A stretch of DNA of 64,000 nt from Thalassospira xiamenensis M-5 = DSM 17429. GTDB taxonomy: Bacteria; Pseudomonadota; Alphaproteobacteria; Rhodospirillales; Thalassospiraceae. A program made the position numbers and the translations under genes. Location of the stretch: positions 3,976,001 through 4,040,000 of the forward strand of contig NZ_CP004388.1 of assembly GCF_000300235.2 (NCBI RefSeq), given 5' to 3'. The notes beneath the pieces were generated by a model. That model was given only the letters and a program-made list of their open reading frames with translations. It was not told the origin of the DNA and made no database searches. Positions 38,538 through 47,652 of this stretch are shown here, in pieces (position 1 is the first letter of the stretch; every line of letters begins with the position of its first letter).

Positions 38538-40241
38538 TCAGGCCTCCACCGCGCGACCCTTAAGGGCAAACAGGCCCTTTGGTCGTTTCTGGATAAACAG
38601 GATCAGCGCAATCAGAACAAAGATTTTCGCCAGCACCGCCCCCGCCGCCGGTTCAAGGAACTTGTTCACAATGCCAAGACTGAATGCGCCAAGGACCGTG
38701 CCCCAAAGATTGCCAACCCCGCCAAACACCACGACCATGAAACTGTCGATGATGTATGTCTGACCAAGGTTCGGACTGACGTTTGAAATCTGGCTAAGCG
38801 CGACACCGGCTATCCCGGCAATCCCCGAACCAAGCCCGAATGTCAGGGCATCGACATAACCGGTGCGGATGCCAACCGATCCCGCCATTCGGCGGTTCTG
38901 GGTCACGGCACGCATTTGCAGACCAAAGGCGGTATAGCGCAGCACAATCGCGATCCCGCCGACCACAATCAGGCTGAACAGGATGATCCAAAGGCGGTTG
39001 TAGGTCAGGACCAGACCGCTTGACAGCTCAAGCGCGCCACTCATGAAATCGGGTGCGGTAACCTGCTGGTTGGTTGCGCCAAAGATGCTTCGGATCGCCT
39101 GTTGCAAAACAAGGCTCACCCCCCATGTCGCCAGAAGCGTTTCAAGCGGACGCCCATACAGGAAGCGGATCACGCACCGTTCGATCACAATACCGACCAG
39201 CCCCGCGACAACAAATGCCGCAGGTACCGCAATCACCAACGACCACGGCGAACCGGACGGGAAGACAGATGAAAAAATCTGCTGCACGACAAAGGTGGTG
39301 TAGGCACCGATCATGATCATTTCGCCGTGCGCCATATTGATCACGCCCATCACGCCAAAGGTAATGGCAAGACCAACCGCGGCAAGTAACAGGACAGAAC
39401 CAAGGCTGATACCGCGATATACATCGCCCAGCGTCTGCCACATCGAAAGTCGCCCCTCGACATCGGCGAGCGCGTCTTTGGCGGCGGCAACGACTTCGGG
39501 CTGATACCCTTCGGCTTCGGCACTGGCAACGAATTGCGACAATACCGCACGGATTTGCGGTGTGGTTTCGCTGGCCAGCACTTCGATGGCCGTCAGGCGT
39601 TCCTCGGTGGTTTCACCAGCCGCCAGCGCCATGGTTGCCCGTGCAAGCTCCATCCGCGCCAAAAGTGTCGCATCTTCTTCACGTTCGATCGCGCGGATCA
39701 GCAATGGCAACATCGACGGATCGCGGGCATCCATGACCTGTTCAACGGCAGCGGTACGGATACCGATATCCTGACTAAACAGGTTAAGGGCCGCCAACGC
39801 ATCGCGCAGCGCACCGCGCAAACGGTTGTTGATCTTGATCTTGTCGAGTTCTCCGGAACCGCTTTCGCCCACCACCTCGCCGCTGACGACATCGATATGG
39901 CTCCAGACCTTGCCCTTTTTTTCGCCAATCACGACATGCTCGTCGCTGGCACGCACAAACAGATTTCCTTCAAGCATCGCATTCAGGATCGGCGCCACAC
40001 GGGGGTCGCCATCGGCCGCCATGGCCTCGATTGCGGCAAGCTTTTTGGTCGAACTTTTATCGTTCAGCTGTTCCGTTACATTGCGCAGTTCTTCGTCGCT
40101 AAATGCGTGTGCTGGCTGCGGAAATGCCAGCGTCATAACCGCGCAAATTGCGGCAACAGCAAACAGAGCGGACAGGGAATTTTTTGCGCGGAAACAGAAA
40201 CGGCACAGGACAGCGGTCATGACAGTACGCATGGTCACCAA
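38538..40241 (-). CDS. urtB: Urea ABC transporter permease UrtB with periplasmic N-domain
   Basis: A LivH-like permease of 567 residues. It begins with a signal-like segment ending PQPAHAFS, then a helical repeat domain of about 230 residues (KLAAIEAMAADGDPRVAPILNAML), and only then the membrane domain, starting near residue 270 (GISLGSVLLLAAVGLAITFGVMGVINMAHGEMIMIGAY). This long N-terminus is normal for UrtB. Its start is separated from urtA by a terminator-like hairpin. Three start codons are possible within the first 22 bases; I keep the outermost. Confidence 0.93.
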   Translation of the reverse strand: MVTMRTVMTAVLCRFCFRAKNSLSALFAVAAICAVMTLAFPQPAHAFSDEELRNVTEQLNDKSSTKKLAAIEAMAADGDPRVAPILNAMLEGNLFVRASDEHVVIGEKKGKVWSHIDVVSGEVVGESGSGELDKIKINNRLRGALRDALAALNLFSQDIGIRTAAVEQVMDARDPSMLPLLIRAIEREEDATLLARMELARATMALAAGETTEERLTAIEVLASETTPQIRAVLSQFVASAEAEGYQPEVVAAAKDALADVEGRLSMWQTLGDVYRGISLGSVLLLAAVGLAITFGVMGVINMAHGEMIMIGAYTTFVVQQIFSSVFPSGSPWSLVIAVPAAFVVAGLVGIVIERCVIRFLYGRPLETLLATWGVSLVLQQAIRSIFGATNQQVTAPDFMSGALELSSGLVLTYNRLWIILFSLIVVGGIAIVLRYTAFGLQMRAVTQNRRMAGSVGIRTGYVDALTFGLGSGIAGIAGVALSQISNVSPNLGQTYIIDSFMVVVFGGVGNLWGTVLGAFSLGIVNKFLEPAAGAVLAKIFVLIALILFIQKRPKGLFALKGRAVEA

Positions 40242-40302
40242 GCCTTTGAAAATCGGATGTCAGAAAATTACAAAAAGAATAGTCGCCCGATGATAAGGGC
40301 AA

Positions 40303-40337
40303 CGAAAAACAGGCTGGCTGCATCAACAGCCAGCCTG
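40303..40337 (-). terminator. Attenuator-like hairpin between urtA and urtB
   Basis: Perfect 11-base arms (CAGGCTGGCTG / CAGCCAGCCTG, 6-base loop) at 40337-40310 are followed on the minus strand by GTTTTTCG. It lies 12 bases after the urtA stop. Partial termination here would give the binding protein in excess of the membrane components, a common need of ABC importers. Confidence 0.75.
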
Positions 40338-40348
40338 TCCAATCCCGA

Positions 40349-41623
40349 TCAGTACATCGGTTTTTCACAGTTGCCGCAGACCCACGGATAGGTCCAGTCG
40401 GCGGTCAGCTTCGCGCTTTCGGGCAGGAAGTCCGACCATGCATCGCCAACGACGGTGCCTTCGGTTTCCCAAACGATGTCAAACTGGCCATCATCCTGCA
40501 CTTCGCCGATCAGAACCGGCTTGGACAGATGATGGTTGGTGTTCATGACAGCGATGCCACCGGTCAGGTTCGCAACTTCCTGGCCATACATGGCCTGACG
40601 GACGGCATCAACATCGGTGGTGCCAGCCTGTTCAACAGCCTGTTTCCACATGTTGAAACCGATATAGGTTGCTTCCATCGGATCGTTGGTTACGCGTTTT
40701 TCGTCACCGATAAAGGCATGCCATTTTTCGATGAAGGCCGTGTTGGCATCGGCTTCAACCGACTGGAAATAGTTCCAGGCCGCCAGATGACCGACCAGCG
40801 GCGAGGTATCGATACCAGCCAGTTCTTCTTCACCGACCGAGAAGGCAACAACCGGAATGTCTTCGGCTTTGATGCCCTGGTTGGCGAGTTCCTTGTAGAA
40901 CGGCACGTTGGCGTCACCGTTAATGGTCGAAACCACCGCGGTTTTCTTGCCGGTGGATGCGAATGCCTTCACATCGGCAACAATCGACTGCCAGTCGGAA
41001 TGACCGAACGGGGTGTAATTCTCCATGATGTCTTCATCGGAGATACCCTTGCCATTCAGGTAGGAACGCAGGATTTTGTTGGTCGTTCGAGGATAGACAT
41101 AGTCCGTTCCCAGAAGAACGATACGCTCGGCACCGCCGCCATCTTCGCTCATCAGGTAGTCAACAGCCGGGATTGCCTGCTGGTTCGGCGCGGCACCGGT
41201 ATAGAACACGTTGCGCGAGCTTTCCTCGCCCTCGTACTGAACCGGATAGAACAGCATGCTGTTCAGTTCCTCGAACACCGGCAGAACCGACTTGCGCGAG
41301 ACCGAGGTCCAGCAGCCGAACACGACATCGACCTTGTCTTTTTCAATCAGTTCACGTGCTTTTTCGGCAAAAAGCGGCCAATCCGACGCCGGATCGACAA
41401 CAACTGCCTCAACCTGTTTCCCCAACAGGCCACCATTTTTATTCAGATCGTCCACCAGCATCAGGACCGTGTCCTTCAGCGTGGTTTCCGAAATCGCCAT
41501 CGTCCCAGAAAGAGAGTGCAGAACGCCGACTTTAATCGTATCAGCGGCCTGGGCATTTGACATGGTCATTGCAGACCAAGCCAAGGCCCCTGCGCCCATA
41601 AGCGCCTGAAGCTTCTTATTCAT
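40349..41623 (-). CDS. urtA: Urea ABC transporter substrate-binding protein UrtA
   Basis: This periplasmic urea-binding protein has 424 residues. The signal peptide ends ...MSNAQA-ADTIKVGVLHSLSG. Family marks are GTMAISETTLKDTVLMLVDDLNKNGG (read in parts), FGCWTSVSRKSVLPVFE, LFYPVQYEGEESSRNVFYTGAAPNQQ and the C-terminal CGNCEKP. It heads urtABCDE, preceded by GGAGGC and a sigma-54 type promoter. Confidence 0.96.
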   Translation of the reverse strand: MNKKLQALMGAGALAWSAMTMSNAQAADTIKVGVLHSLSGTMAISETTLKDTVLMLVDDLNKNGGLLGKQVEAVVVDPASDWPLFAEKARELIEKDKVDVVFGCWTSVSRKSVLPVFEELNSMLFYPVQYEGEESSRNVFYTGAAPNQQAIPAVDYLMSEDGGGAERIVLLGTDYVYPRTTNKILRSYLNGKGISDEDIMENYTPFGHSDWQSIVADVKAFASTGKKTAVVSTINGDANVPFYKELANQGIKAEDIPVVAFSVGEEELAGIDTSPLVGHLAAWNYFQSVEADANTAFIEKWHAFIGDEKRVTNDPMEATYIGFNMWKQAVEQAGTTDVDAVRQAMYGQEVANLTGGIAVMNTNHHLSKPVLIGEVQDDGQFDIVWETEGTVVGDAWSDFLPESAKLTADWTYPWVCGNCEKPMY

Positions 41624-41665
41624 TCTATTGCCTCCACTGCGAGTTTATTGCACCGCAGTGTTGCT

Positions 41666-41681
41666 TGCTAAAATCGTGCCA
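41666..41681 (-). promoter_or_regulatory. Sigma-54 promoter of urtABCDE
   Basis: On the minus strand TGGCACG-ATTT-TAGCA matches the -24/-12 consensus, with GG and GC exactly ten bases apart. The predicted start lies about 30 bases before the urtA ATG. A near-repeat, TTATTGCACC(G/A)CA(G/A)TG, containing half of an NtrC-like TGCACC-N5-GGTGCA site, occurs at 41645-41660 and 41893-41908. Nitrogen control is therefore likely. Confidence 0.7.
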
Positions 41682-41836
41682 GATTCCGAATAATATGCTA
41701 CAACGCCAGAAATCGCGGCGACTCAACGCAATATCCAACTATTTAACAGGCAGAAAATGGAAAATATTTGCGCTACACGCGATTTCAATGATCACTTTTC
41801 GATCATTAATTAAAATTTGATTATTTTTTAATCACG

Positions 41837-41865
41837 TTGACCTTGGGCTTCTTCCCCCTTATCTG
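41837..41865 (+). promoter_or_regulatory. Candidate sigma-70 promoter for a small RNA
   Basis: TTGACC at 41837-41842 and TATCTG at 41860-41865 are separated by 17 bases. No rightward gene follows, but a strong rightward terminator does, about 90 bases on. Confidence 0.4.
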
Positions 41866-41871
41866 AGGGGC

Positions 41872-41958
41872 GGAAGTTTCGCCTTTCTGCGGTTATTGCA
41901 CCACAATGCCCATAGGCCGAAGCATCCCGCCCCGCCGGTTCGCCGGCGGGGTTGTTTA
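41872..41958 (+). ncRNA. Candidate small RNA upstream of urtA, opposite strand
   Basis: From the predicted start near 41872, a transcript of about 85 bases would contain a 5' stem (GGCGGAAGTTTCGCC region) and end in a perfect 9-bp stem with a TTCG tetraloop (CCCCGCCGG-TTCG-CCGGCGGGG, 41930-41951) followed by TTGTTTATA. The T-run follows only on the plus strand, so the hairpin does not serve the leftward LysR gene well. No open frame of note lies within it. It matches no RNA family I recognise. Confidence 0.4.
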
Positions 41959-41978
41959 TATATGACAATGCGGAACAA

Positions 41979-42932
41979 TCATTGCGCCGCGATGGCAGGC
42001 AGATCCGTTGAAATGTCACCGATCACCGATCTGATCTGATTGCGCAACCAGACCAGCCCGACATCTTTATCCGCCCAGATCGGCCAGTTCATGGTTACCG
42101 GCGGGAAATTCAGTGGAATGGGCATTTCACAGAATACCAGCCCGAATAAGGGCGCATATTGCGCCGCAATCCTGCGCGGTACAGTCGCAACAATCGGGGC
42201 ATTCCGGGCAGCGGCAAGCAACGGCATGAAATCTGGTGCGGCCAGAACAACATCAAGATCGATGCCAATCGCACGTAATGCATCCCCAACGCAGCCTTCG
42301 ACATTTCCGGTCTGAGACAGAACCGCGTGGCGCGCGCCAAGGTATGTTTCGCGCGATAAAGGCAGTGTCAGCTTGCACATATCGGGGTTAAAGCAACACG
42401 CAACACTGGACTCAAACAGCACTTCGCCGATCTGGCGAGACTCCTTGCATCCGATTGCCAGATCGATTTCACCTGCATTCAACATCAGATCGACCGTTTC
42501 AACCGTAATCGAACGACTTACCAGACGCACACCGGGTGCGGTTGATTGCAAATGGTGCACCAATGCTGGCAACAGGACCATTTCCATTTCGCCAGTGATA
42601 CCAATGCGAAATATGCGATCTGCCGTGTCCGGATCAAAACTGTCCGTCGCCTGAAGCGCACTTTGTGCCTGCGTCAAAGCCGCCCGAACCGGCCCGGCAA
42701 GGGCCCGCGCCTTTGCGGTTGGCTGCATTTTCTGTCCGACACGGACAAAAAGATCATCCTGCAACAGCATCCGGAGCGTTGATAAATTGTGGCTCATGGC
42801 GGACTGACCAATCCGCAATTTTTCCGCAGATTTTGTGACGCTCAGCTCTTGCATCATTGCGTCAAACGCAATCATGAGGTTGAGGTCAAATGACCTTAAA
42901 TTGAAATGATCAATAGTATCCATGACCCACAT
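41979..42932 (-). CDS. LysR-family transcriptional regulator (NodD/SyrM-like)
   Basis: A 317-residue LysR protein beginning NLRSFDLNLMIAFDAMMQELSVTKSAEKLRIGQSAMSHNLSTLRMLLQDDLFVR, the N-terminal form of the NodD/LinR/PcpR subgroup. Its effector domain starts near residue 100. It is divergent from the exported metallo-beta-lactamase-fold gene, with 95 bp between starts, and is the likely regulator of it. Confidence 0.88.
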   Translation of the reverse strand: MWVMDTIDHFNLRSFDLNLMIAFDAMMQELSVTKSAEKLRIGQSAMSHNLSTLRMLLQDDLFVRVGQKMQPTAKARALAGPVRAALTQAQSALQATDSFDPDTADRIFRIGITGEMEMVLLPALVHHLQSTAPGVRLVSRSITVETVDLMLNAGEIDLAIGCKESRQIGEVLFESSVACCFNPDMCKLTLPLSRETYLGARHAVLSQTGNVEGCVGDALRAIGIDLDVVLAAPDFMPLLAAARNAPIVATVPRRIAAQYAPLFGLVFCEMPIPLNFPPVTMNWPIWADKDVGLVWLRNQIRSVIGDISTDLPAIAAQ

Positions 42933-43027
42933 CGATTTGATTACTGACTGATTGGAACATAGCCTTTCCCTATCGCGTTACAAGCTGCCGGTTAAATCCC
43001 GGCATTTGATTGAGGGAGAATATTCTG

Positions 43028-44011
43028 ATGCTGTCACGCAGAGACATGCTTAAAGGTTCGCTCGCTGCCGCTGCCATCGGGGCGACGGCCAGCACCGTTT
43101 TTATTCCATTGCGCGCCGCAGCCAAGGCACCATTGGTTGGCACACAGGCGCCGGGCTATTACCGCCTGATGGTGGGCAACGTCGAAGTTACCGCACTTTC
43201 GGATGGCACCGGGCAGTTTCCACTTGCCGATCTGTATCTCAATACCAGCCCCGAACACGCACGCACGGCCCTTGCCAATGCATTTCAGGGAACTCCGACA
43301 TCGACATCGGTTAATGCCTATCTTCTAAACTTCGGTGATCGTCTTGTGCTGCTGGATGCCGGGACCAGCGACCTGTTGGGACCTGCCCTTGGCAAATTAC
43401 CGGCCAATATCATCGCATCGGGCTATCACCCCGATCAGATTGATGATGTGGTGATTACCCACATTCATACTGATCACACTGGCGGACTGACGTTTAACGG
43501 CAAGAAAGCCTTTCCCAACGCTACGGTGCATTTACCGAAACTTGATGCCGAATACTGGCTAAGCACGCAAAATCGCAACAAGGCCCCGGAAAATGCCAAG
43601 CAATATTTTGATCAGGCCGTCCTATCGACCAAGCCCTATATCGACAGCGGCACACTTTCGACTTTCGAAACCAATGGCTCGCCGGTGCCGGGCCTGATCA
43701 ATTCAACACATCGTCCGGGGCACACACCGGGGCACAGCGCCCTTTGGTTTGAAAGCAAAGGCGAAAAGTTCGTTTATTGGGGCGACATCACCCACGGCGA
43801 TGTCATCCAGTTTGATGAACCGGGCGTCTCGATTGCCTTTGATGTTAATCCCGCTCAGGCGATCATCACCCGTGAAGCCGCCTTTGCCGAAGCCGTATCG
43901 GAAAAATATCTGGTTGCCGGGTGCCATATCGCCTTCCCGGGCATTGGGCATGTCATCGAAGACAGCACGATGTTTGACTGGGTGCCGATGAACTATCGCG
44001 CTGACGTCTGA
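43028..44011 (+). CDS. Tat-exported metallo-beta-lactamase-fold hydrolase
   Basis: The 327-residue protein starts with a twin-arginine signal (LSRRDMLKGSLAAAAIGATAS), so it is exported folded. The MBL zinc motif THIHTDHTGG is followed by HRPGHTPGHSAL, the metal-bridging Asp in VYWGDITHG and a final CHIAFPGIGH. Relatives include quorum-quenching lactonases and arylsulfatase-type or organophosphate hydrolases, so the substrate cannot be assigned. GGGAG precedes the ATG at 43028. A LysR gene is divergent. Confidence 0.88.
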   Translation: MLSRRDMLKGSLAAAAIGATASTVFIPLRAAAKAPLVGTQAPGYYRLMVGNVEVTALSDGTGQFPLADLYLNTSPEHARTALANAFQGTPTSTSVNAYLLNFGDRLVLLDAGTSDLLGPALGKLPANIIASGYHPDQIDDVVITHIHTDHTGGLTFNGKKAFPNATVHLPKLDAEYWLSTQNRNKAPENAKQYFDQAVLSTKPYIDSGTLSTFETNGSPVPGLINSTHRPGHTPGHSALWFESKGEKFVYWGDITHGDVIQFDEPGVSIAFDVNPAQAIITREAAFAEAVSEKYLVAGCHIAFPGIGHVIEDSTMFDWVPMNYRADV

Positions 44012-44043
44012 TCAGGCTCCCCACGCGCATTTAAGACGCCAGA

Positions 44044-44079
44044 CGAAAAAGGGCGACCTGCATCACGCAGGCCGCCCTT
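44044..44079 (-). terminator. Intrinsic terminator of puuD
   Basis: A hairpin AAGGGCG-A-CCTGC / GCAGG-C-CGCCCTT (one mismatch, 5-base loop) at 44049-44079 is followed on the minus strand by TTTTTCG, 25 bases past the puuD stop. Confidence 0.8.
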
Positions 44080-44103
44080 GATTTCCGTCATCAACAGAAC
44101 CGG

Positions 44104-45300
44104 CTATTCCGGCATCCCGGCACGGATCCACTGCCCCAGTTGCCCCCGTTCCTCGTCCGTCATTTCGGTCATGTTGCCAAGCGGCATGGCACGCCCGATG
44201 ACGGCCTGTGCCAGAACGCGCTGCGCATTGGCTTTGACCTGTGCGATGTCATCAAACATTACGCCCATCGGCGCCTCGTCAAAGCCTTCATCGGTCGGGT
44301 TGGCAGAATGACAGGCCGTGCAGCGGGTCTGAACAATCGCCAGCGCATGATCGCCGGTGATGATTTCCTGATCGGCCAGCTTGGCGGCATCGGGATCATA
44401 GGACGCAAACATCGCTAGGATCGCCATGCCCACCGCAGCCGATGGCAGTTGCCATGCAATCGCCTTGCCGCTGCCCCCGGCATTACGCGTGTTGAAGAAA
44501 TGGCGCACCAACCCACCAATGATCAGGATCAGACCGACAATCAGCCAAGACTGATTATGGGAAAACAGCATCGAATAATGGTTGCTGATCATCATCAGCA
44601 ACACCGGAAGCGTCAGATAGTTGTTATGCGTGGACCGTTGCTTGGCCTGCAATCCCAGGGCCGGATCGGGTTTCTCGCCCGCCATCAGACTGGCGACGAC
44701 CTTTTTCTGGTTAGGGATAATGATGCGAAACACATTGGCGGCCATGATCGTACCCAGCATCGCACCAACATGGATGAACGCCCCACGACCACTAAACACA
44801 TGGGTAAAGCCATAGGCCGCAACCATCGCCAGAATGAACACGCCAATCGCAAGTTTTCCGGTGCTTTGGCCAATCGGACTTTTGCACATCAGATCGTAAA
44901 TCACCCAACCGGCAAACAGGCTGGCAAGCCCGATCAGGATGGCATCCCATTTGCCAAGCGGCATGACATTCGGATCGATCAGATAGCTCTCCGCACTCCA
45001 GTAATACATTGTCACCAGAAGCGCAAAACCGGTCAGCCAGGTGAAATAGGCCTCATACTTGAACCAGTGCAGTTCGGGCGGCATGGATTTCGGCGCAACC
45101 ATCCATTTATTCACATGGTAAAACCCGCCGCCATGGACCATCCAGGCTTCGCCATAAACGCCTTCATCCATGCCCGGACGCTTACGCAGGCTCAGATCCA
45201 GCCAGACGAAGTAAAAGGATGAACCGATCCACGCGATACCGGTAATCAAATGCGCCCAGCGCAGGATCAGATTGATCCAGTCCTGAAACAGAATATCCAC
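44104..45300 (-). CDS. puuD: Urate hydroxylase PuuD (membrane, cytochrome c tail)
   Basis: PuuD oxidises urate to 5-hydroxyisourate at the membrane and passes electrons to its own cytochrome c domain, replacing soluble uricase. The 398-residue protein has about eight membrane helices (WAHLITGIAWIGSSFYFVWLD; HNNYLTLPVLLMMISNHYSMLF) and a C-terminal heme site CTACHS with the distal Met in AMPLGNMTEM. I start at a GTG at 45300, which follows GGAGG by nine bases; an upstream frame start lacks a ribosome site. It links the urea block on one side to the xanthine and allantoin genes on the other. Confidence 0.92.
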   Translation of the reverse strand: MDILFQDWINLILRWAHLITGIAWIGSSFYFVWLDLSLRKRPGMDEGVYGEAWMVHGGGFYHVNKWMVAPKSMPPELHWFKYEAYFTWLTGFALLVTMYYWSAESYLIDPNVMPLGKWDAILIGLASLFAGWVIYDLMCKSPIGQSTGKLAIGVFILAMVAAYGFTHVFSGRGAFIHVGAMLGTIMAANVFRIIIPNQKKVVASLMAGEKPDPALGLQAKQRSTHNNYLTLPVLLMMISNHYSMLFSHNQSWLIVGLILIIGGLVRHFFNTRNAGGSGKAIAWQLPSAAVGMAILAMFASYDPDAAKLADQEIITGDHALAIVQTRCTACHSANPTDEGFDEAPMGVMFDDIAQVKANAQRVLAQAVIGRAMPLGNMTEMTDEERGQLGQWIRAGMPE

Positions 45301-45561
45301 CCGTTGAAACCTCCGTCTTGCAGGGCGTCGCTCATACCGCCCCGCTGCCCCCTTGCCGGTGATGCGCATCATGCGACCGCACTGATCCGGAATTATTCCA
45401 ATCAGAGTCCTAACATAGCGTATCCGGGTGCTCTATTATTAAGGGCAGGTGCATAATCGAAATGACTTTCAAGTTATTTTTTAAAATGGCACAGTAGCCG
45501 TCAGGATTTGGAAACACACAAATTCAGAAAATAAAAAAGCTGTATCAGGAGCCCGTAACCC

Positions 45562-46475
45562 ATGTCCGACTTTGAGGACATCCAGATTTTTGTCCGCGTA
45601 GCCGAACTTGGAAACCTGTCTGCCGCCGGGCGCGAGCTGCGCCATTCGGCGGCGGTCGTTTCAAACCGGATTGCGCGCCTTGAAGAACGGCTGGGTGTTC
45701 GGCTTTTGAACCGCACAACGCGCCGGGTCAATCTGACGACCGAGGGCGATGTTTATTACCGGCACTGCCTGCGCATTCTGGCCGAAATGCAGGAAGCCGA
45801 AAATGCCATCGCCAATCAGAAAAACACCACGCGCGGTCCGGTCACGCTGACGTGCCCGATTGCGTTTGGCAACAAATATGTCGCCCCTATCATCCCGAAA
45901 TTTGTTGAAAAAAACCCGGACGTTCAGATCAGGCTACACCTTTCCGACCGGTTGCTGGACCTGCTGCAGGACAAGGTCGATCTCGCCATTCGCATTGCCG
46001 AGTTAAAGGAAAGCTCTTTGATCGTGCGCAAGCTTGCAGCCAATAAACGTATGCTGGTGGCAAACCCGGCCTATCTGAAACGACATGGCATTCCCAAGGC
46101 GCCGGGCGATTTGTTGCATCACAACTGCCTGTTGTTGCGTTTTCCCGGATCACGGCAATATCAATGGACCCTTCATGGTGCCGAGACGGAAGGCCCGGTA
46201 ACCCTGTCGGTTTCCGGATCCATGGATTCAGACAATGGTGAAGTGCTGACCCCTGGTGCCTTGATGGGCATGGCATCGCGCTTAAATCCCACTGGGAAGT
46301 CGGCGACCATATCCGCAACGGCCAGCTTCAGGTGGTTCTGCCCGATTATACGCCTCCAGCCCATGCGGTTTACGCGCTTTATCCCGAAAACCGTTACCTG
46401 CCAACACGTGTGCGGGCATTTGTCGATTTTCTGGTAAGCGAGTTTGGCGGGACACCGCCATGGGATAAGAGCTGA
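45562..46475 (+). pseudogene. LysR-family regulator broken by a one-base deletion
   Basis: The first 236 or so codons encode a normal LysR protein (DFEDIQIFVRVAELGNLSAAGRELRHSAAVVSNRIARLEERLG read in parts; then the effector domain). Near 46271, where GGC ATG GGC ATC is expected, one G is missing. The original frame then runs into an unrelated tail to 46437. The other frame restores a perfect LysR C-terminus (IALKSHWEVGDHIRNG...YALYPENRYLPTRVRAFVDFL) ending at 46475. It is divergent from puuD. Either it is a recent pseudogene or a sequencing error. Confidence 0.85.
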
Positions 46476-46539
46476 TACAAATCCGTATATCCACAAAACG
46501 CTCCGATAGATGCAAGGCGTTTTGAGGCTTTTGTTTGTA

Positions 46540-47577
46540 TTACTTTTTGATTTCGGACAGATACCCACCCAGCACAGCCGCGACATTGAAACCGATGACG
46601 TCATGGGCATAACCACCTTCCATGACAAAGACGGTTTTCAATCCCAATCGCCCGATCATCTGGCCAATCCGTTTAAAATCATCGGTTTGCAGTTTGAAAT
46701 CGCACAGCGTTTCGGCCTCATGAGCATCAACGCCGAGCGCGATTACCAAAGCTTGCGGCTGCCAGGTGATAATTTTTTGAATAGCCTTTGCAAAACCTTG
46801 TGACCACGGCCCGAAATCCGATCCGCCGGGAAGCACGATATTCAGGTTCGCCCCCTGCCCGTCCAGACGACCGGTTTCGTTTTCATAACCCATAAAGAAC
46901 GGGAATTGATGCTTGGGATCTGCGTGGATCGACACGGTCAGAACATCACCACGGTCATAGAAAATATCCTGCGTTCCGTTACCGTGATGGTAATCGATAT
47001 CAAGGATCGCGACCTTTTTCGCACCTTTGGTAATCATCTGCTGGGCGGCAATGGCAGAGTTATTAAGGAAGCAATATCCGCCATAACGATTGGCATGTGC
47101 ATGATGCCCCGGCGGGCGGGTCAGGGCAAAGGATGCCTCTCCATCGTTCCAAACGGCTTCGGCCGCCGACACCACGGTTTGTGCGCCCCAATAGGCCGCC
47201 TTCCATGTCCCCTTGGTGATCGGGGTATCCGATGAAATGGCATATTGCCCAAGACGCGCGCTGATATGAGCGGGATAACCACCGGAAAAACCGGCTGTCG
47301 GCCAGACATAGGGAAAAGCATCATGATCATTGCCTGCGGCATTCCAGTCCGCCCAAGCGTTTTCAAGAAAGGACAGATAATCCGCATCATGAATGGCGGC
47401 AATCGGTGCCATGCCATGATCGGTCGGGTCAACCAGCTGCGCCTGTACGGAATGGGCCACCGCATCGCGGATGATTGCCATCCGGCGGGAATTTTCAAAG
47501 CATGGAATCAAACGCCCATGGTGCATTTCACCATTCCCGTCATGGGCATCGTGGCGGGAATTAAAAAACACACGCAT
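46540..47577 (-). CDS. Histone-deacetylase-family acetylpolyamine amidohydrolase-like protein
   Basis: A 345-residue zinc hydrolase of the arginase/deacetylase fold. Catalytic marks are TRPPGHHAHANRYGGYCFLNN (the His pair), the zinc ligands in DIDYHHGNGTQDIFY and the C-terminal EGGYAHDVIGFNV. The N-terminus (FFNSRHDAHDGNGEMHHGRLIPCFEN) resembles acetylpolyamine amidohydrolases, which deacetylate acetylated putrescine or spermidine. The start at 47577 follows AAGGAAG. It has no obvious link with purine degradation, although both release nitrogen. Confidence 0.85.
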   Translation of the reverse strand: MRVFFNSRHDAHDGNGEMHHGRLIPCFENSRRMAIIRDAVAHSVQAQLVDPTDHGMAPIAAIHDADYLSFLENAWADWNAAGNDHDAFPYVWPTAGFSGGYPAHISARLGQYAISSDTPITKGTWKAAYWGAQTVVSAAEAVWNDGEASFALTRPPGHHAHANRYGGYCFLNNSAIAAQQMITKGAKKVAILDIDYHHGNGTQDIFYDRGDVLTVSIHADPKHQFPFFMGYENETGRLDGQGANLNIVLPGGSDFGPWSQGFAKAIQKIITWQPQALVIALGVDAHEAETLCDFKLQTDDFKRIGQMIGRLGLKTVFVMEGGYAHDVIGFNVAAVLGGYLSEIKK

Positions 47578-47652
47578 GACTGACTTCCTTTCCGGCAAAG
47601 ACGATAAGGGGCATCTATCCCCTTATCGTAGCAGAAAGTTCTTAACAGGTAG

